From positions 1 through 41,916 of the forward strand of contig NZ_POTW01000058.1 of assembly GCF_003236295.1 (NCBI RefSeq): a stretch of DNA of 41,916 nt, in the 5' to 3' direction. Both the position numbers and the translations under genes were made by a program. Below are positions 16,699 through 25,940 of this stretch, piece by piece. The notes beneath the pieces were generated by a model, which did no database searches, was not told the DNA's origin, and saw nothing but the letters and a program-made list of their open reading frames with translations. The DNA is from Jiangella anatolica. GTDB taxonomy: Bacteria; Actinomycetota; Actinomycetes; Jiangellales; Jiangellaceae. Each line of letters begins with the position of its first letter. The stretch's first letter is position 1.

Positions 16699-18084
16699 AT
16701 GGCCGTGCTCGGCCGGATGAGCCTGCGCGCCCGGCTCACCCTCGCGGCCACCGCGATGGCGGCGGTCGGGCTGGCCGTCGGCGGCGTGCTGCTGATCATC
16801 GCGCTGGACCGGGCGCTGCTGAGCGCGCTGGACGAGACCGCGCGACGGCAGGGCGAAGACATCGCGACACTGGTCGAGTCCGACCGGATACCCAACCCGC
16901 TGCCCGGCTTCGGCGCCGTCGTCGCCCAGGTCATCGATGCCGAGGGCCGCGTGCTGGCCTCGACGCCCGGCGGCGACCGGCTCACGGCCGTCGTCGCGGG
17001 CGCCGACCTGGAGGCGATCCAGGCCGGCGGGGCGATCGACCTCGACGGCACCCGGCTCGGGCAGCCGGAGCCGCTGCGCGTCGTGGGCGTCGCCACCCAG
17101 ACGGCGGGTGAGCCGCGCACCGTCATCGTCGCCGTCTCGCTGGAGGAGCAGCAGCGCAGCGTCCGGTTCGCGACGATCGGCGTGTTCGGCGGCGGGCTCG
17201 TCGTCACGATCGCACTGGCCGGGCTGAGCTGGCTGGTCATCCTGCGGGCGCTGCGCCCCGTCGACCGGCTGCGCGGGGGCGCCGAGGAGATCACCGGCGC
17301 CGGTGGCGGGCACCGGCTGCCGGTCCCGGCCGGCGGCGACGAGCTCAGCCGGCTCGCCGTCACGCTCAACGACATGCTCGGCCGGCTGGACGCGGCGGCG
17401 GCCCGGCAGCGCGCGTTCGTCGCCGACGCCGCGCACGAGCTGCGCAGCCCGATCGCGGCGCTGCGGACCGAGCTGGAGGTCGCGCTGGCGCACCCGGACG
17501 CCGTCGACCCGCACGACACCGCCCGCGAGGCGCTGGTCGAGGTTCAGCGGATGGCCCGGCTGGTCGACGACCTGCTGGTGCTCGCGCACCTGGACAACCC
17601 GCGGCCGGTACGCCGCGACGAGCTGGTCGACCTCGGCGAGCTGGCCATCGAGGTGGCCGAGGGGGTGCCCGATGGCGCGGTGGCGGTGCGGGTCGACGCC
17701 GGCGACGACGTCTTCACCCGCGGCCATCGCGACTCGCTCTCCCGGGTGCTGCGCAACCTGCTCGACAACGCCGTCCGGCACGCGTCGTCGCGGGTGGAGG
17801 TCGTGGTGACGACCGGCGGCGGCCGCGCCTGGGTGACGGTGGCCGACGACGGCGCCGGCGTCCGGCCGGCCGACCGGGAGCGGATCTTCGAGCGGTTCAC
17901 CCGCCTCGACGACGCCCGCGACCGCGACGCCGGCGGCTCCGGGCTGGGGCTGGCGATCGCCCGCGAGATCGTCGTCGCGCACGGCGGCACGGTGACCGTC
18001 GAGGACGCCGCGCCGGGCGCCCGGTTCGTCGTCGCGCTGCCGGCCGCCCGGGCCACCATCGGCGCGCCCGAGTCGGTGCCCTAA
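16699..18084 (+). CDS. Sensor histidine kinase (HAMP-HisKA-HATPase)
   Basis: This 461-residue membrane kinase is paired with the preceding response regulator. It has a first membrane helix (about 12-36), an extracytoplasmic sensor of about 115 residues, and a second helix (about 157-182). HAMP covers about 183-233. The H-box FVADAAHELRSPIAAL has the phospho-acceptor H246. The ATPase shows NLLDNAVRHA, DDGAGV, IFERF and GGSGLGLAI. All catalytic boxes are complete. The sensor domain shows no recognisable ligand fold. The likely envelope stimulus and the adjacent exported LolA-like protein suggest a link, which is inferred. Confidence 0.95.
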   Translation: MAVLGRMSLRARLTLAATAMAAVGLAVGGVLLIIALDRALLSALDETARRQGEDIATLVESDRIPNPLPGFGAVVAQVIDAEGRVLASTPGGDRLTAVVAGADLEAIQAGGAIDLDGTRLGQPEPLRVVGVATQTAGEPRTVIVAVSLEEQQRSVRFATIGVFGGGLVVTIALAGLSWLVILRALRPVDRLRGGAEEITGAGGGHRLPVPAGGDELSRLAVTLNDMLGRLDAAAARQRAFVADAAHELRSPIAALRTELEVALAHPDAVDPHDTAREALVEVQRMARLVDDLLVLAHLDNPRPVRRDELVDLGELAIEVAEGVPDGAVAVRVDAGDDVFTRGHRDSLSRVLRNLLDNAVRHASSRVEVVVTTGGGRAWVTVADDGAGVRPADRERIFERFTRLDDARDRDAGGSGLGLAIAREIVVAHGGTVTVEDAAPGARFVVALPAARATIGAPESVP

Positions 18085-18095
18085 CCTGCTGGGCC

Positions 18096-18674
18096 ATGAC
18101 GCAGTTCGTCCTGCGCCCGTCCGTTCGGCACCGTCCCCTCGCGTTGGTCCCCGTCGTCGTCTTCGTCGTGTTGTGCGTGGTCGCCGGCGCCTCGGCCGGC
18201 CGGTTCGGAGTGCTGATCGGCCTGGGCATCGCGTCCCTGGTCGTCGTGCCGGTCGCCGGCGTCCTGCTGCGCTCGCGCATCGTCGTCACGCCGTCGGAGA
18301 TCGCCGTGCGCGGCTTCCTCACCCATCGCCGCGCCGACCGCGCCCAAGCGGCGTCCGTCGTCCGCGCCATGATCGTCGCGCCCCGTGCGCCGCTGAACGA
18401 CTCGATCTTCGTCCTGGACCGCGACGAGAAACCGCTGCTGCGCATCCAGGGCGTCAACTACCCCAGGGCAGACCTCGACCGCCTGGTCGACCACCTCGGG
18501 CTGCCGGCCATGACGGCGGACCGGCCCGTGACCGCGGCCGAGCTGGAGCGGCGATATCCCGGCATCGTGCCGTGGATCGAGCGGCACCCGTACCGGTTCG
18601 CGTTCGCCGTCGCGGGCGGGGTGGTCGTGCTGGCGATCGTCATCGCGGTGATCGTCGCGGCGGCCGTCGCGTAG
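18096..18674 (+). CDS. PH-like-domain membrane protein, tandem copy 1
   Basis: This 192-residue protein has two N-terminal membrane helices (about 14-33 and 38-57), a soluble beta-rich core (about 60-130) resembling the bacterial PH domain, and a C-terminal helix (about 166-191). The core begins SRIVVTPSEIAVRGFLTHRR and includes DSIFVLDRDEKPLLRIQGVN. The linker ends RRYPGIVPWIERHPY. The next two genes have the same plan, so this is a local triplication. It begins 11 bases after the sensor kinase stop and may share its transcript. The function is unknown. Confidence 0.72.
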   Translation: MTQFVLRPSVRHRPLALVPVVVFVVLCVVAGASAGRFGVLIGLGIASLVVVPVAGVLLRSRIVVTPSEIAVRGFLTHRRADRAQAASVVRAMIVAPRAPLNDSIFVLDRDEKPLLRIQGVNYPRADLDRLVDHLGLPAMTADRPVTAAELERRYPGIVPWIERHPYRFAFAVAGGVVVLAIVIAVIVAAAVA

Positions 18675-18685
18675 GGTCGGGGGCC

Positions 18686-19276
18686 GTGCCCGAAACCGAC
18701 GTCCTCGTCCTGCGACCGGCCTCCGGCCCGCGCCGGCAGGTCCTCACGATCGCCGCCGTCATCTCCGTCGTGCTCGTCATCGGCGGCGTCATGGCCGGCG
18801 GCCGGCCGGCACTGGTCACCGGCATCGGCCTCGCCGCGCTACTGGCGCTCGCCGTCGCCGTCTACCTGTGGCGCTCGCGCATCGTCGTCACCCCGGCCGA
18901 GATCTCGGTGCGCGGCCTGTGGTTCCACCGCCGCCGCGACCGTGCCGACGCCGCCTCGGCGATCCGGGCCACCGTGGTCCAGCCGATGGCCGCGCCCTCC
19001 GAGACCATCGTCGTCCTCGATCCCGGCCGGCGGGCCCTGCTGCGCATCAACGCCGCCCTCTACTCCCCCGCCGACGTCGACCGGCTGATGGACCACCTCG
19101 AACTGCCGGTCGCCGGGTCGGACGGCCCGGTCACTGCCGCGCAGTTCGCCCGTGAGCAGCCGGGCGCCAGCAGCTGGATCGAGCGGCACATGCTGGCCTT
19201 CATCCTGCTCTGCGCCCTGGGCTTCGCCGTCCTCGCGCTCGTCCTCGGCACGGTGATCGCGGCCCTGTCGGACTGA
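18686..19276 (+). CDS. PH-like-domain membrane protein, tandem copy 2
   Basis: This 196-residue paralogue is closest to copy 1: SRIVVTPAEISVRGLWFHRR matches SRIVVTPSEIAVRGFLTHRR, and VDRLMDHLELP matches LDRLVDHLGLP. The order is two membrane helices, a PH-like core, then a WIERH motif and a final membrane helix (about 170-193). The GTG at 18686 is the only start keeping the hydrophobic N-terminus; it lies 11 bases after the stop of copy 1. No function can be assigned. Confidence 0.72.
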   Translation: MPETDVLVLRPASGPRRQVLTIAAVISVVLVIGGVMAGGRPALVTGIGLAALLALAVAVYLWRSRIVVTPAEISVRGLWFHRRRDRADAASAIRATVVQPMAAPSETIVVLDPGRRALLRINAALYSPADVDRLMDHLELPVAGSDGPVTAAQFAREQPGASSWIERHMLAFILLCALGFAVLALVLGTVIAALSD

Positions 19277-19290
19277 CGCCGTCCACGCCT

Positions 19291-19899
19291 ATGATGCTGG
19301 CCGTGCCCGGTCCCCTGCCCGCAGCCGCGCTCGAGCTGCGGCCGTCGCTTCGCCGCTACCTGGGCACCGTCAAGTGGTCGCTGCTGCCGATCGTCGTCCT
19401 GCTGGCGGCGCTGCTGTTCCGCGGCGGCGGGTTCGGCGCGATCGTGTCGCTGAGCGTCATCGTGCTGGCGTCGGCGGTCGTGCCGACGTGGTTCCGGCGG
19501 GCCGCGATCGCCGTCACGGCCGACGAGGTCGCCGTCACCGGCCTGCTGCGCACCCGCCGCGTGCCACGCAGCGCCGTCGCGTCCGTCATCACCGTCGCGC
19601 TCCCCCGCACCCACAAGAACAGCCGCAGCATGGCGCACCTCTATGTGCTCGACGGCGGCGGCCGGCGGATCGCCCGGATGAAGGGCAGCCGCTGGGTCGA
19701 GGACGACATGCGCCGCCTCATCGCCACCCTCGGCGTCGAGACCCGCAAGCTCGGCCGGCTCCCATCGGCCCGCGCGCTGGCCCGCCGCTACCCGCACGCC
19801 GTGCCGCTGCTCGAGCGCTACCCCGTCCTCGCCGGCGCCCTCGTCGTCGTCCCCGCCGTGGCGGCGATCTTCGCGCTGTCGCTGGAGCTCTCCTCCTAG
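19291..19899 (+). CDS. PH-like-domain membrane protein, tandem copy 3 (diverged)
   Basis: This 202-residue product has the same layout but is more diverged. LRPSLRRYLGTVKWSLLPIV leads into two helices, then AAIAVTADEVAVTGLLRTRR stands where copies 1 and 2 have SRIVVTPxEIxVRG. The later segment RMKGSRWVEDDMRRLIATLG and ARRYPHAVPLLERYPVLAGA parallel the linker of copy 1, and a final helix ends the protein. Start ATG 19291 or the next codon 19294. The gap to copy 2 is 14 bases, so all three probably form one operon. The function is unknown. Confidence 0.7.
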   Translation: MMLAVPGPLPAAALELRPSLRRYLGTVKWSLLPIVVLLAALLFRGGGFGAIVSLSVIVLASAVVPTWFRRAAIAVTADEVAVTGLLRTRRVPRSAVASVITVALPRTHKNSRSMAHLYVLDGGGRRIARMKGSRWVEDDMRRLIATLGVETRKLGRLPSARALARRYPHAVPLLERYPVLAGALVVVPAVAAIFALSLELSS

Positions 19900-19909
19900 G
19901 ATGCGGAGC

Positions 19910-20629
19910 ATGACACGTTACGTCGACGAGGATCTGCGCGGTGCGGAGTTCCGCGAGTGCGATCTGACCGGGGCACGCCTGATCGGCGTCGTCATGCAGG
20001 ATGCCGTGATCGACGGGCTCGTCACGAACCTCGTGGTGAACGGTGTCGAGGTCACCGGGTATGTCGAGGCAGAGCTCGACCGGCGTCATCCGGTGCGGGT
20101 GCTGATCCGCTCCGAGGACCCTGCCGATCTGCGCGAGGCATCGCGTCAGCTCCATGCCGCCTGGGCCGCCACGATCGAGCGAATCCGCGCTACGCCCGGC
20201 ATCGAGCGCCGCAGCGTGAACGACGAGTGGTCGGCGGCGCAGACGATGCGCCACTTGGTCTTCGTCCACGACTCGTGGTTCCGCCGCTGCTGCCTGGGCT
20301 CGACGGAGCTGTTCACGCCGATGGGCATCGGCACGACTGTCGAGCCCTACCGCGGGGCGCACGGGCTCGACCCCGCGCTCGATCCGCCCCTCGACGAGAT
20401 CGTGAGCGTGCGTGAGGCACAGGCCGCCGAGCTCGAGGCCTGGCTCGACGACGTCACCGTCGAGCAGCTCGCGGCGCGAGCGCCAGTGCCCGACGACGAC
20501 GTCTGGCCGCCGTACGCCCGGGGCCGCTCGGTGCGGCAGTGCCTCGGCACGGTGCTCAACGAGACCTTCGAGCACCACCGCTTCTGCGTCCGCGACCTCG
20601 ACCTGATCGAGGCACAGGACGCTGAGTAG
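19910..20629 (+). CDS. Pentapeptide-repeat and DinB-domain protein
   Basis: This 239-residue protein joins a short pentapeptide stretch (DLRGAEFRECDLTGARL, residues 7-30) to a DinB-like four-helix domain (about 75-225), with W and H residues spaced as in the family (DEWSAAQTMRHLVFVHDSWF and ETFEHHRF). DinB_2 proteins often bind a metal through three histidines and include thiol-dependent transferases; the reaction here is unknown. ATG 19910 matches the family's MTRYVxEDL start; an in-frame ATG at 19901 is also possible. It lies between the PH-like triplet and parC on the same strand. Confidence 0.82.
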   Translation: MTRYVDEDLRGAEFRECDLTGARLIGVVMQDAVIDGLVTNLVVNGVEVTGYVEAELDRRHPVRVLIRSEDPADLREASRQLHAAWAATIERIRATPGIERRSVNDEWSAAQTMRHLVFVHDSWFRRCCLGSTELFTPMGIGTTVEPYRGAHGLDPALDPPLDEIVSVREAQAAELEAWLDDVTVEQLAARAPVPDDDVWPPYARGRSVRQCLGTVLNETFEHHRFCVRDLDLIEAQDAE

Positions 20630-20691
20630 CGCCTGTCCGTCCTGCGGGTCGTTGCACGGTGGAGGACCCCGGCAGGGTGACAATGGTCGGC

Positions 20692-23205
20692 ATGGCACGC
20701 CGGACCACGACACCCCCGCCCGAGGACTTCGAAGAGGTCATTCTCGACGTCGACGTCTCGGAGGAGATGCGGGGCAGCTTCCTCGAGTACGCCTACTCGG
20801 TCATCTACTCCCGCGCGATCCCGGACGCCCGTGACGGGCTGAAGCCGGTGCAGCGCCGGATCCTGTTCCAGATGAACGAGATGGGCCTGCGCCCCGACCG
20901 CCCGCACGTGAAGTGCGGCCGCGTCGTCGGCGACGTGATGGGCAAGCTGCACCCACACGGCGACACCGCCATCTACGACACGCTGGTGCGGATGGCGCAG
21001 CCGTGGGCGATGCGGGTGCCGCTGGTCGACGGGCACGGGAACTTCGGCTCGCTGGACGCCGGGCCGGCCGCGTACCGGTACACCGAGTGCCGCATGAGCG
21101 AGCCGGCGATGCTGCTGGTCCGCTCCCTCGACGAGAACGTCGTCGACATGGTGCCGAACTACGACGGGCAGTTCGAGCAGCCCGAGGTGCTGCCGGCGGC
21201 GTTCCCGAACCTGCTGGTCAACGGCGCCACCGGGATCGCCGTCGGCATGGCGACGAACATGGCGCCGCACAACCTCGGCGAGGTCATCGACGCGACCCGG
21301 CACCTGCTGACGAACCCCGGCGCGAGTCTGGACGACCTCATGCGGTTCGTGCCCGGGCCGGACCTGCCCAGCGGCGGCCGGATCATCGGGCTGGACGGGA
21401 TCCGCGAGGCGTACGAGACCGGCCGCGGCGCGTTCAAGACCCGCGCGACCGCCCGGGTCGAGAACATCACCGCCCGCCGCAAGGGCATCGTCATCACCGA
21501 GCTGCCGTACATGGTCGGCCCGGAGCGGGTCCGCGAGCGGATCGTCGAGCTGGTCCGCAACAAGAAGCTGCAGGGTGTGGCCGACGTCGTCGACTACACC
21601 GACCGCAACACGACGTTGCGCCTGGTCATCGAGCTGAAGAGCGGGTTCGTGCCGGAGGCGGTGCTGGAGGAGCTGTACCGCCTCACCCCGCTGGAGGACT
21701 CCTTCTCCATCAACAACGTCGCACTGGTCGACGGCCAGCCGCGCACGCTCGGCCTCAAGGAGCTGCTCGAGGTCTTCATCGCGCACCGGCTCGACGTGGT
21801 CCGGCGGCGCAGTGAGTTCCGCCGGACGAAGGCCGCTGACCGGCTGCATCTCGTCGACGGCCTGATGATCGCGCTGCTCGACATCGACGAGGTCATCGCC
21901 GTGATCCGCTCGTCCGACGACGCCAGCGCCGCGCGCGAGCGGCTGATGGCCGTCTTCGACCTGTCCGACATCCAGGCCCGCTACATCCTCGACACCCCGC
22001 TGCGCCGGCTCACCCGCTACGACCGGCTGGAGCTGGAGAAGGAGGGCGAGGAGCTGCGCCGCACCATCGCCGAGCTGACGGCGCTGCTGGAGAACGAGGG
22101 CCTGCTGCGCCAGGCGGTCTCCGACGAGCTGGCCGAGATCGCCGCCGCGCACGCGACGCCGCGGCGCACCGTCCTGCTGGAGGAGTCCGGCGCCGTCACC
22201 ACCCGGGCCGGCGCCGCTTCGCTGGAGATCGCCGACGACCCGTGCCAGGTGCTGCTGTCGTCGTCGGGGCTGCTGGCCCGCACGGCCGGCGAGGAGCCGC
22301 TCGTCTACGGCGACAAGCGGTCCAAGCACGACGTCATCGTGTCCGTCGCCGCGTCGACGGCGCGCGGCCAGATCGGCGTCGTCACGTCGGCCGGCCGGGT
22401 GCTGCGGCTGTCGGTGCTGGACCTGCCGGCGTTGCCGCCGACGGCCGCGCTGACGCTGGCCGGTGGCGCGGCGTTGAAGGAGTTCATCGAGCTCGATCCC
22501 GGTGAGCGGGCGCTGGCCCTGACGACGTTCTCGCCCGACTCCCCCGGCCTGGCGCTGGGGACGGAGCGCGGCGTCGTCAAACGCGTGGTCCCGGACCACC
22601 CGGGCAAGGACGCCTACGACGTCATCCGGCTCGACGACGGCGACCGCGTCGTCGGCGCCGTCGAGCTGCGCACCGGCGACGAGGACCTCGTCTTCATCAG
22701 CTCCGACGCCCAGCTGCTGCGCTTCCCCGCGTCGGCGGTCCGGCCGCAGGGCCGGTCGGGCGGGGGCATCGCCGGGATCAAGCTCTCCTCCGGTGCGAAG
22801 GTCACGTTCTTCGGCCTCGTCGACGCCACCCGCGACGGCGCCGTCGTCACGGTCTCCGGCTCGTCGACGGCGCTGCCGGGCACGCAGCCGGGCGCGGTCA
22901 AGGTGACGCCGTACTCGGAGTACCCGGCCAAGGGCCGCGCGACCGGCGGTGTGCGCTGCCACCGGTTCCTCAAGGGCGAGGACACCCTGCTGCTGGCCTG
23001 GGCCGGCGTGGCGCCGGCCCGCGCGGCCGCCGCGAGCGGCGTGCCGATCGAGCTGCCGCCGGCGACCGGCCGGCGCGACGGGTCGGGCATCGCGGTGGCG
23101 CAGCCGATCGCGGCCGTCGCCGGCCCGCTGGCTGCCGGTGAATCGGTTGGTGCGTCCGACCCGGAGGAGCCAGTCGGCGATGGGGAGCAGTTGACGTTGG
23201 AGTAG
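20692..23205 (+). CDS. parC: DNA topoisomerase IV subunit A-like (ParC/second GyrA-type)
   Basis: This 837-residue catalytic subunit of a type IIA topoisomerase cuts and religates DNA to decatenate chromosomes. The active-site tyrosine is Y130 ([11 protein letters not shown]). The quinolone region is [10 protein letters not shown] (87-96), with T at the site where E. coli GyrA has S83. The breakage-reunion domain covers about 30-500, and a beta-propeller C-terminus covers about 510-800. The GyrA box is degenerate (PQGRSGGGI), as in ParC rather than gyrase. The ATP subunit, ParE, lies at 38993-41092. ATG 20692 is chosen; 20683 and 20659 are in frame. The tail is acidic and short. Confidence 0.92.
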   Translation: MARRTTTPPPEDFEEVILDVDVSEEMRGSFLEYAYSVIYSRAIPDARDGLKPVQRRILFQMNEMGLRPDRPHVKCGRVVGDVMGKLHPHGDTAIYDTLVRMAQPWAMRVPLVDGHGNFGSLDAGPAAYRYTECRMSEPAMLLVRSLDENVVDMVPNYDGQFEQPEVLPAAFPNLLVNGATGIAVGMATNMAPHNLGEVIDATRHLLTNPGASLDDLMRFVPGPDLPSGGRIIGLDGIREAYETGRGAFKTRATARVENITARRKGIVITELPYMVGPERVRERIVELVRNKKLQGVADVVDYTDRNTTLRLVIELKSGFVPEAVLEELYRLTPLEDSFSINNVALVDGQPRTLGLKELLEVFIAHRLDVVRRRSEFRRTKAADRLHLVDGLMIALLDIDEVIAVIRSSDDASAARERLMAVFDLSDIQARYILDTPLRRLTRYDRLELEKEGEELRRTIAELTALLENEGLLRQAVSDELAEIAAAHATPRRTVLLEESGAVTTRAGAASLEIADDPCQVLLSSSGLLARTAGEEPLVYGDKRSKHDVIVSVAASTARGQIGVVTSAGRVLRLSVLDLPALPPTAALTLAGGAALKEFIELDPGERALALTTFSPDSPGLALGTERGVVKRVVPDHPGKDAYDVIRLDDGDRVVGAVELRTGDEDLVFISSDAQLLRFPASAVRPQGRSGGGIAGIKLSSGAKVTFFGLVDATRDGAVVTVSGSSTALPGTQPGAVKVTPYSEYPAKGRATGGVRCHRFLKGEDTLLLAWAGVAPARAAAASGVPIELPPATGRRDGSGIAVAQPIAAVAGPLAAGESVGASDPEEPVGDGEQLTLE

Positions 23206-23544
23206 CCGAGTTGTGCCGGCCCCCTGTTGCTTTCCATTGTCGGGGGCGCGGGAGGCGCCCAGGCTCCTACCTTCGCTGTACTTGGGCTCCGCTGGCCGCC
23301 TCTGGCCGCGCCCCCGTGATCATCGGCGATCCACCACACCATGGCGTGGTCGATCGCCGATGATCATGGAGCGGGTGGCGGCAAGCGGACGGCAACCCAC
23401 AGCGGAGTCGGTCGCCAAAGAGTGCGACCGTGAGAGGCCGGCGGACAGCAACCAGACAGCGGACCCCAAAGCCTGGGCCACTCTTTCCTCGCCCCCTGAT
23501 GCTGTGAGAACGAGGGCGCAGAGGGCCGAGGAACTGGAGAACCT
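23206..23544. other. Noncoding spacer between convergent parC and tetR
   Basis: This 339-bp gap has no credible gene; open frames across it lack homology. It holds a weak G/C hairpin just after parC (GCCCCC at 23219 with GGGGGC at 23242), the 50-bp palindrome at 23317-23366, and a small hairpin CGGTCGC-N8-GCGACCG (23409-23430). Convergent genes end on both sides, so some of this may terminate transcription. Confidence 0.7.
23317..23366. repeat. 50-bp near-perfect palindrome
   Basis: TGATCATCGGCGATC (23317-23331) pairs with GATCGCCGATGATCA (23352-23366), and pairing continues inward to the centre with only two mismatches (32/51 and 38/45). One mismatch is a U-G wobble in minus-strand RNA. It lies between convergent parC and tetR and shares the TGATCAT core with the palindromes near 6311 and 29843. 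Confidence 0.85.
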
Positions 23545-24144
23545 CTACCCCCGCGCAACCCCGTTCAACACGCCGTCGAGGAACTGCTCGAGCAGCTCGC
23601 GGGTCGGGTTGCGCTCGGGGTTGTGCAGCATCCAGTGCAGCGTCGGCGCGGTGACGATCTCGGCCACGACCTCCAGGTCGAGATCGTCGCGCAGCTCGCC
23701 CCGCTCGACGGCGCGCTCCAACGCGGCCCGCGTCAGCGCGCGCCGCGGCGCGATGACCGACTCCCGGTACTGGGCGTCCAGCGCCGGGTAGCGGGTCATC
23801 TCGCCGATGAAGCAGGCGTACACCTTGCGGTTGCGCGCCGACTCGCGGCCGCGGGCCGCCGCCTCCACCAGCACCAGGAGATCGTCGCGGATGGAGGTGC
23901 CGGGCAGCGTCGGCAGCGGGCCCTTGAGCTCGGCGACAGCGTCGCAGATCAGGCTCTCCAGGCCCTTCCACCGCCGGTAGATGGTGGTCTTGCCGACGCC
24001 GGCCTGGGCCGCGATGCCCTCGATGGTGGTGCCGGCGATGCCGGACCGCGCGAGCAGGTCGAGGGTCGCCTCGATGATCGCCCGGTCGGCGTCCTCGCTG
24101 CGCGGCCGCCCGCCGCGCCGCTCCGCCTGCGCGATCTCCGTCAT
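23545..24144 (-). CDS. TetR-family repressor
   Basis: This 199-residue repressor has an N-terminal helix-turn-helix (GTTIEGIAAQAGVGKTTIYR, about 38-57) and a TetR_C-type ligand domain. It starts ATG 24144, six bases after the stop of the DHA2 exporter, so the two share a transcript. Two matching palindromes lie around the operon promoter (25731-25753 and 25784-25806), and this protein is the obvious candidate to bind them. The inducing ligand is likely a compound carried by the exporter. Confidence 0.93.
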   Translation of the reverse strand: MTEIAQAERRGGRPRSEDADRAIIEATLDLLARSGIAGTTIEGIAAQAGVGKTTIYRRWKGLESLICDAVAELKGPLPTLPGTSIRDDLLVLVEAAARGRESARNRKVYACFIGEMTRYPALDAQYRESVIAPRRALTRAALERAVERGELRDDLDLEVVAEIVTAPTLHWMLHNPERNPTRELLEQFLDGVLNGVARG

Positions 24145-24150
24145 GTCAGG

Positions 24151-25701
24151 TCACGTCCTCGCTGTCTCCGGCTCCGGCGCCTCCGTTGGCGCCGGCGCGG
24201 ACGCGGCCGACCGGCCGGGCAGGAACACCCCGACGACGACCACGCTCAGCGCCGCCACCGCGGCTCCCAAGAAGGCTACCCAGTGCACGCCGCCGATGAA
24301 GGCGTCGAACGCCGGGCCGCGCACCTGCGCGACGACGCCGGCCCGCTCGGCCGCCTGCATCGTGGTGCCGATCGACTCGGCAGCGGCGTGCCTGACCCCC
24401 TCGGGCAGCACGCTGACCGCGTCCTCCACCCCGGACCGGTACCGCGCCGACAGCACCGCACCCAGCACGGCGACCCCGAGGGCGCCGCCGACCTGGCGCA
24501 TCGTGTTGTTGACGGCTGAGCCGACGCCGGCCTTCTCGCGCGGGACGGCGGCCATGACGGCGGTCGTGGCCGGCGGCATGACGTTGGCGATGCCGGCGCC
24601 CTGGACGAAGAACGCGGCCAGCAGGAACCACAGCGGCGTCGTCTCGTCGATGAACCCCATCGCGACCAGGCTGACCGCGACCAGCGACAACCCCGTCGCC
24701 GTCACCGCCCGGATGCCCCACCGCTGCACCGCCGTCGACGAGAACGTCGAGAACACCGTCTGCGCGATGGCGAACGGCAGGAACATCAGGCCGGTCTCCA
24801 GGGGCGAGTACCCGCGGACGATCTGCAGGTAGAACGTCATGAAGAAGAACGTGCCGAGCATGGCGAAGAACACCAGCCCGATCGTCGTCACCGACGCCGA
24901 GAACACCGGGTTGCGGAACAGCCCGACGTCCAGCGCGGGGTGGGTGGAGCGGCGCTCGAACACGACGAACAACGCCAGCACGACCACCCCGCCGATCGTG
25001 GAGCCCCAGACCAGCGGGTCGGTGACGGTGGCCCGCTCGCCGCCCTCGATGATGCCGTAGACGAGCAGCGTCAGCCCGACGATGGACAGCAGCACGCCGA
25101 TCGGGTCCAGCCGGCCGGGCGACGGGTTGCGCGACTCGGGCACCAGCCACGCGATCAGCGCCAGCCCGAGCACCACGACCGGCACGTTGATGAGGAACAC
25201 CGAGCCCCACCAGAACCGCTCCAGCAGCGCGCCGCCGAGCACCGGCCCGAGCACGATGGAGATGCCGACGGAGGCGACCCAGATGCCGATGGCCCGGCCG
25301 CGCTCCTCCGGTTCGAAGACCTGCGTGATGATCGCGAGCGTCGACGGCATGACGGCGGCCGCGCCGACGCCCATGAAGGCGCGGGCCGCGATCAGCTGCT
25401 CCGGCGACGACGCGTAGGCCGAGACGGCCGAGGCGATGCCGAACAGCAGCAGGCCGAGCATGAGCATGCGCCTGCGGCCGAACCGGTCGCCGAGCAGGCC
25501 GAACGTGAACAGCAGCCCGGCGAAGACGAGCGTGTAGGAGTTGATCGCCCACTCCAGCTCACTCTGGGTGGCCGAGAGGTCGTCCTGGATGGTGCGGAGC
25601 GCGACGTTGAGCACCGTGTTGTCGAGCACGACGACGAGCAGGCTCACGACGAGAACGCCGAGGATGCTCCATCGCCGGTTGTGGATCGTCGCTTGGTCCA
25701 C
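24151..25701 (-). CDS. DHA2-family MFS multidrug exporter (EmrB/QacA type)
   Basis: This 516-residue protein has about 14 membrane helices, the DHA2 drug:proton antiporter size. It begins VDQATIHNRRWSILGVLVVS, with LDNTVLNVALRTIQ in helix 1 and GLLGDRFGRRRMLMLGL as motif A. Motif C (VGISIVLGPVLGGALL) marks an antiporter. The GTG start at 25701 is preceded by GGAAGGA. A TetR repressor gene follows 6 bases downstream. A promoter with two operators precedes it, so it is probably induced by its substrate. The substrate is unknown. Confidence 0.94.
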   Translation of the reverse strand: MDQATIHNRRWSILGVLVVSLLVVVLDNTVLNVALRTIQDDLSATQSELEWAINSYTLVFAGLLFTFGLLGDRFGRRRMLMLGLLLFGIASAVSAYASSPEQLIAARAFMGVGAAAVMPSTLAIITQVFEPEERGRAIGIWVASVGISIVLGPVLGGALLERFWWGSVFLINVPVVVLGLALIAWLVPESRNPSPGRLDPIGVLLSIVGLTLLVYGIIEGGERATVTDPLVWGSTIGGVVVLALFVVFERRSTHPALDVGLFRNPVFSASVTTIGLVFFAMLGTFFFMTFYLQIVRGYSPLETGLMFLPFAIAQTVFSTFSSTAVQRWGIRAVTATGLSLVAVSLVAMGFIDETTPLWFLLAAFFVQGAGIANVMPPATTAVMAAVPREKAGVGSAVNNTMRQVGGALGVAVLGAVLSARYRSGVEDAVSVLPEGVRHAAAESIGTTMQAAERAGVVAQVRGPAFDAFIGGVHWVAFLGAAVAALSVVVVGVFLPGRSAASAPAPTEAPEPETART

Positions 25702-25730
25702 GATGGCGGTCCTTCCCTGCTGATCGATTC

Positions 25731-25806
25731 CGATACGGACACGTCCCGTATCGATTCGGCACCGACGCTAGACCGATCCGAAGCGATACGCAACCGTTTC
25801 GTATCG
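25731..25806 (-). promoter_or_regulatory. Promoter with two TetR operators
   Basis: Two identical-core palindromes, CGATACG-N9-CGTATCG, sit at 25731-25753 and 25784-25806. Between them a minus-strand promoter is visible: -35 TTGCGT (25793-25788), 17-bp spacer, -10 TAGCGT (25770-25765). The upstream operator overlaps the -35 and the downstream one covers the 5' leader. The centres are 53 bp apart, about five helical turns. This is a strong match to TetR control of the exporter-tetR operon. Confidence 0.87.
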
Positions 25807-25940
25807 CTACGACGGAACTCTCAGCGAAATCACAGCCGCCGGCGCGCATCGTGGCCGCGCACCGAACGTGAGGAGAGCAGTCCATGTCCAGGCCGGGTGT
25901 CGTGGGTCACAGGTCGCGCAAAGGCTGGCAGACTGCCGTC

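Noticed and set aside
14601-17519. A 972-codon minus-strand frame over the two-component genes
   Set aside because: It crosses the divergent LolA-like and response regulator genes and a terminator; its composition is Ser/Arg/Ala low-complexity.
23206-23544. A gene in the parC-tetR spacer
   Set aside because: Frames there are short, overlap a 50-bp palindrome and lack codon bias.
25884-25940. ATG 25884 as the start of lprG
   Set aside because: It has a good ribosome site, but would give a 41-residue signal with weak codon bias; ATG 25941 gives a normal lipoprotein signal. Not fully excluded.
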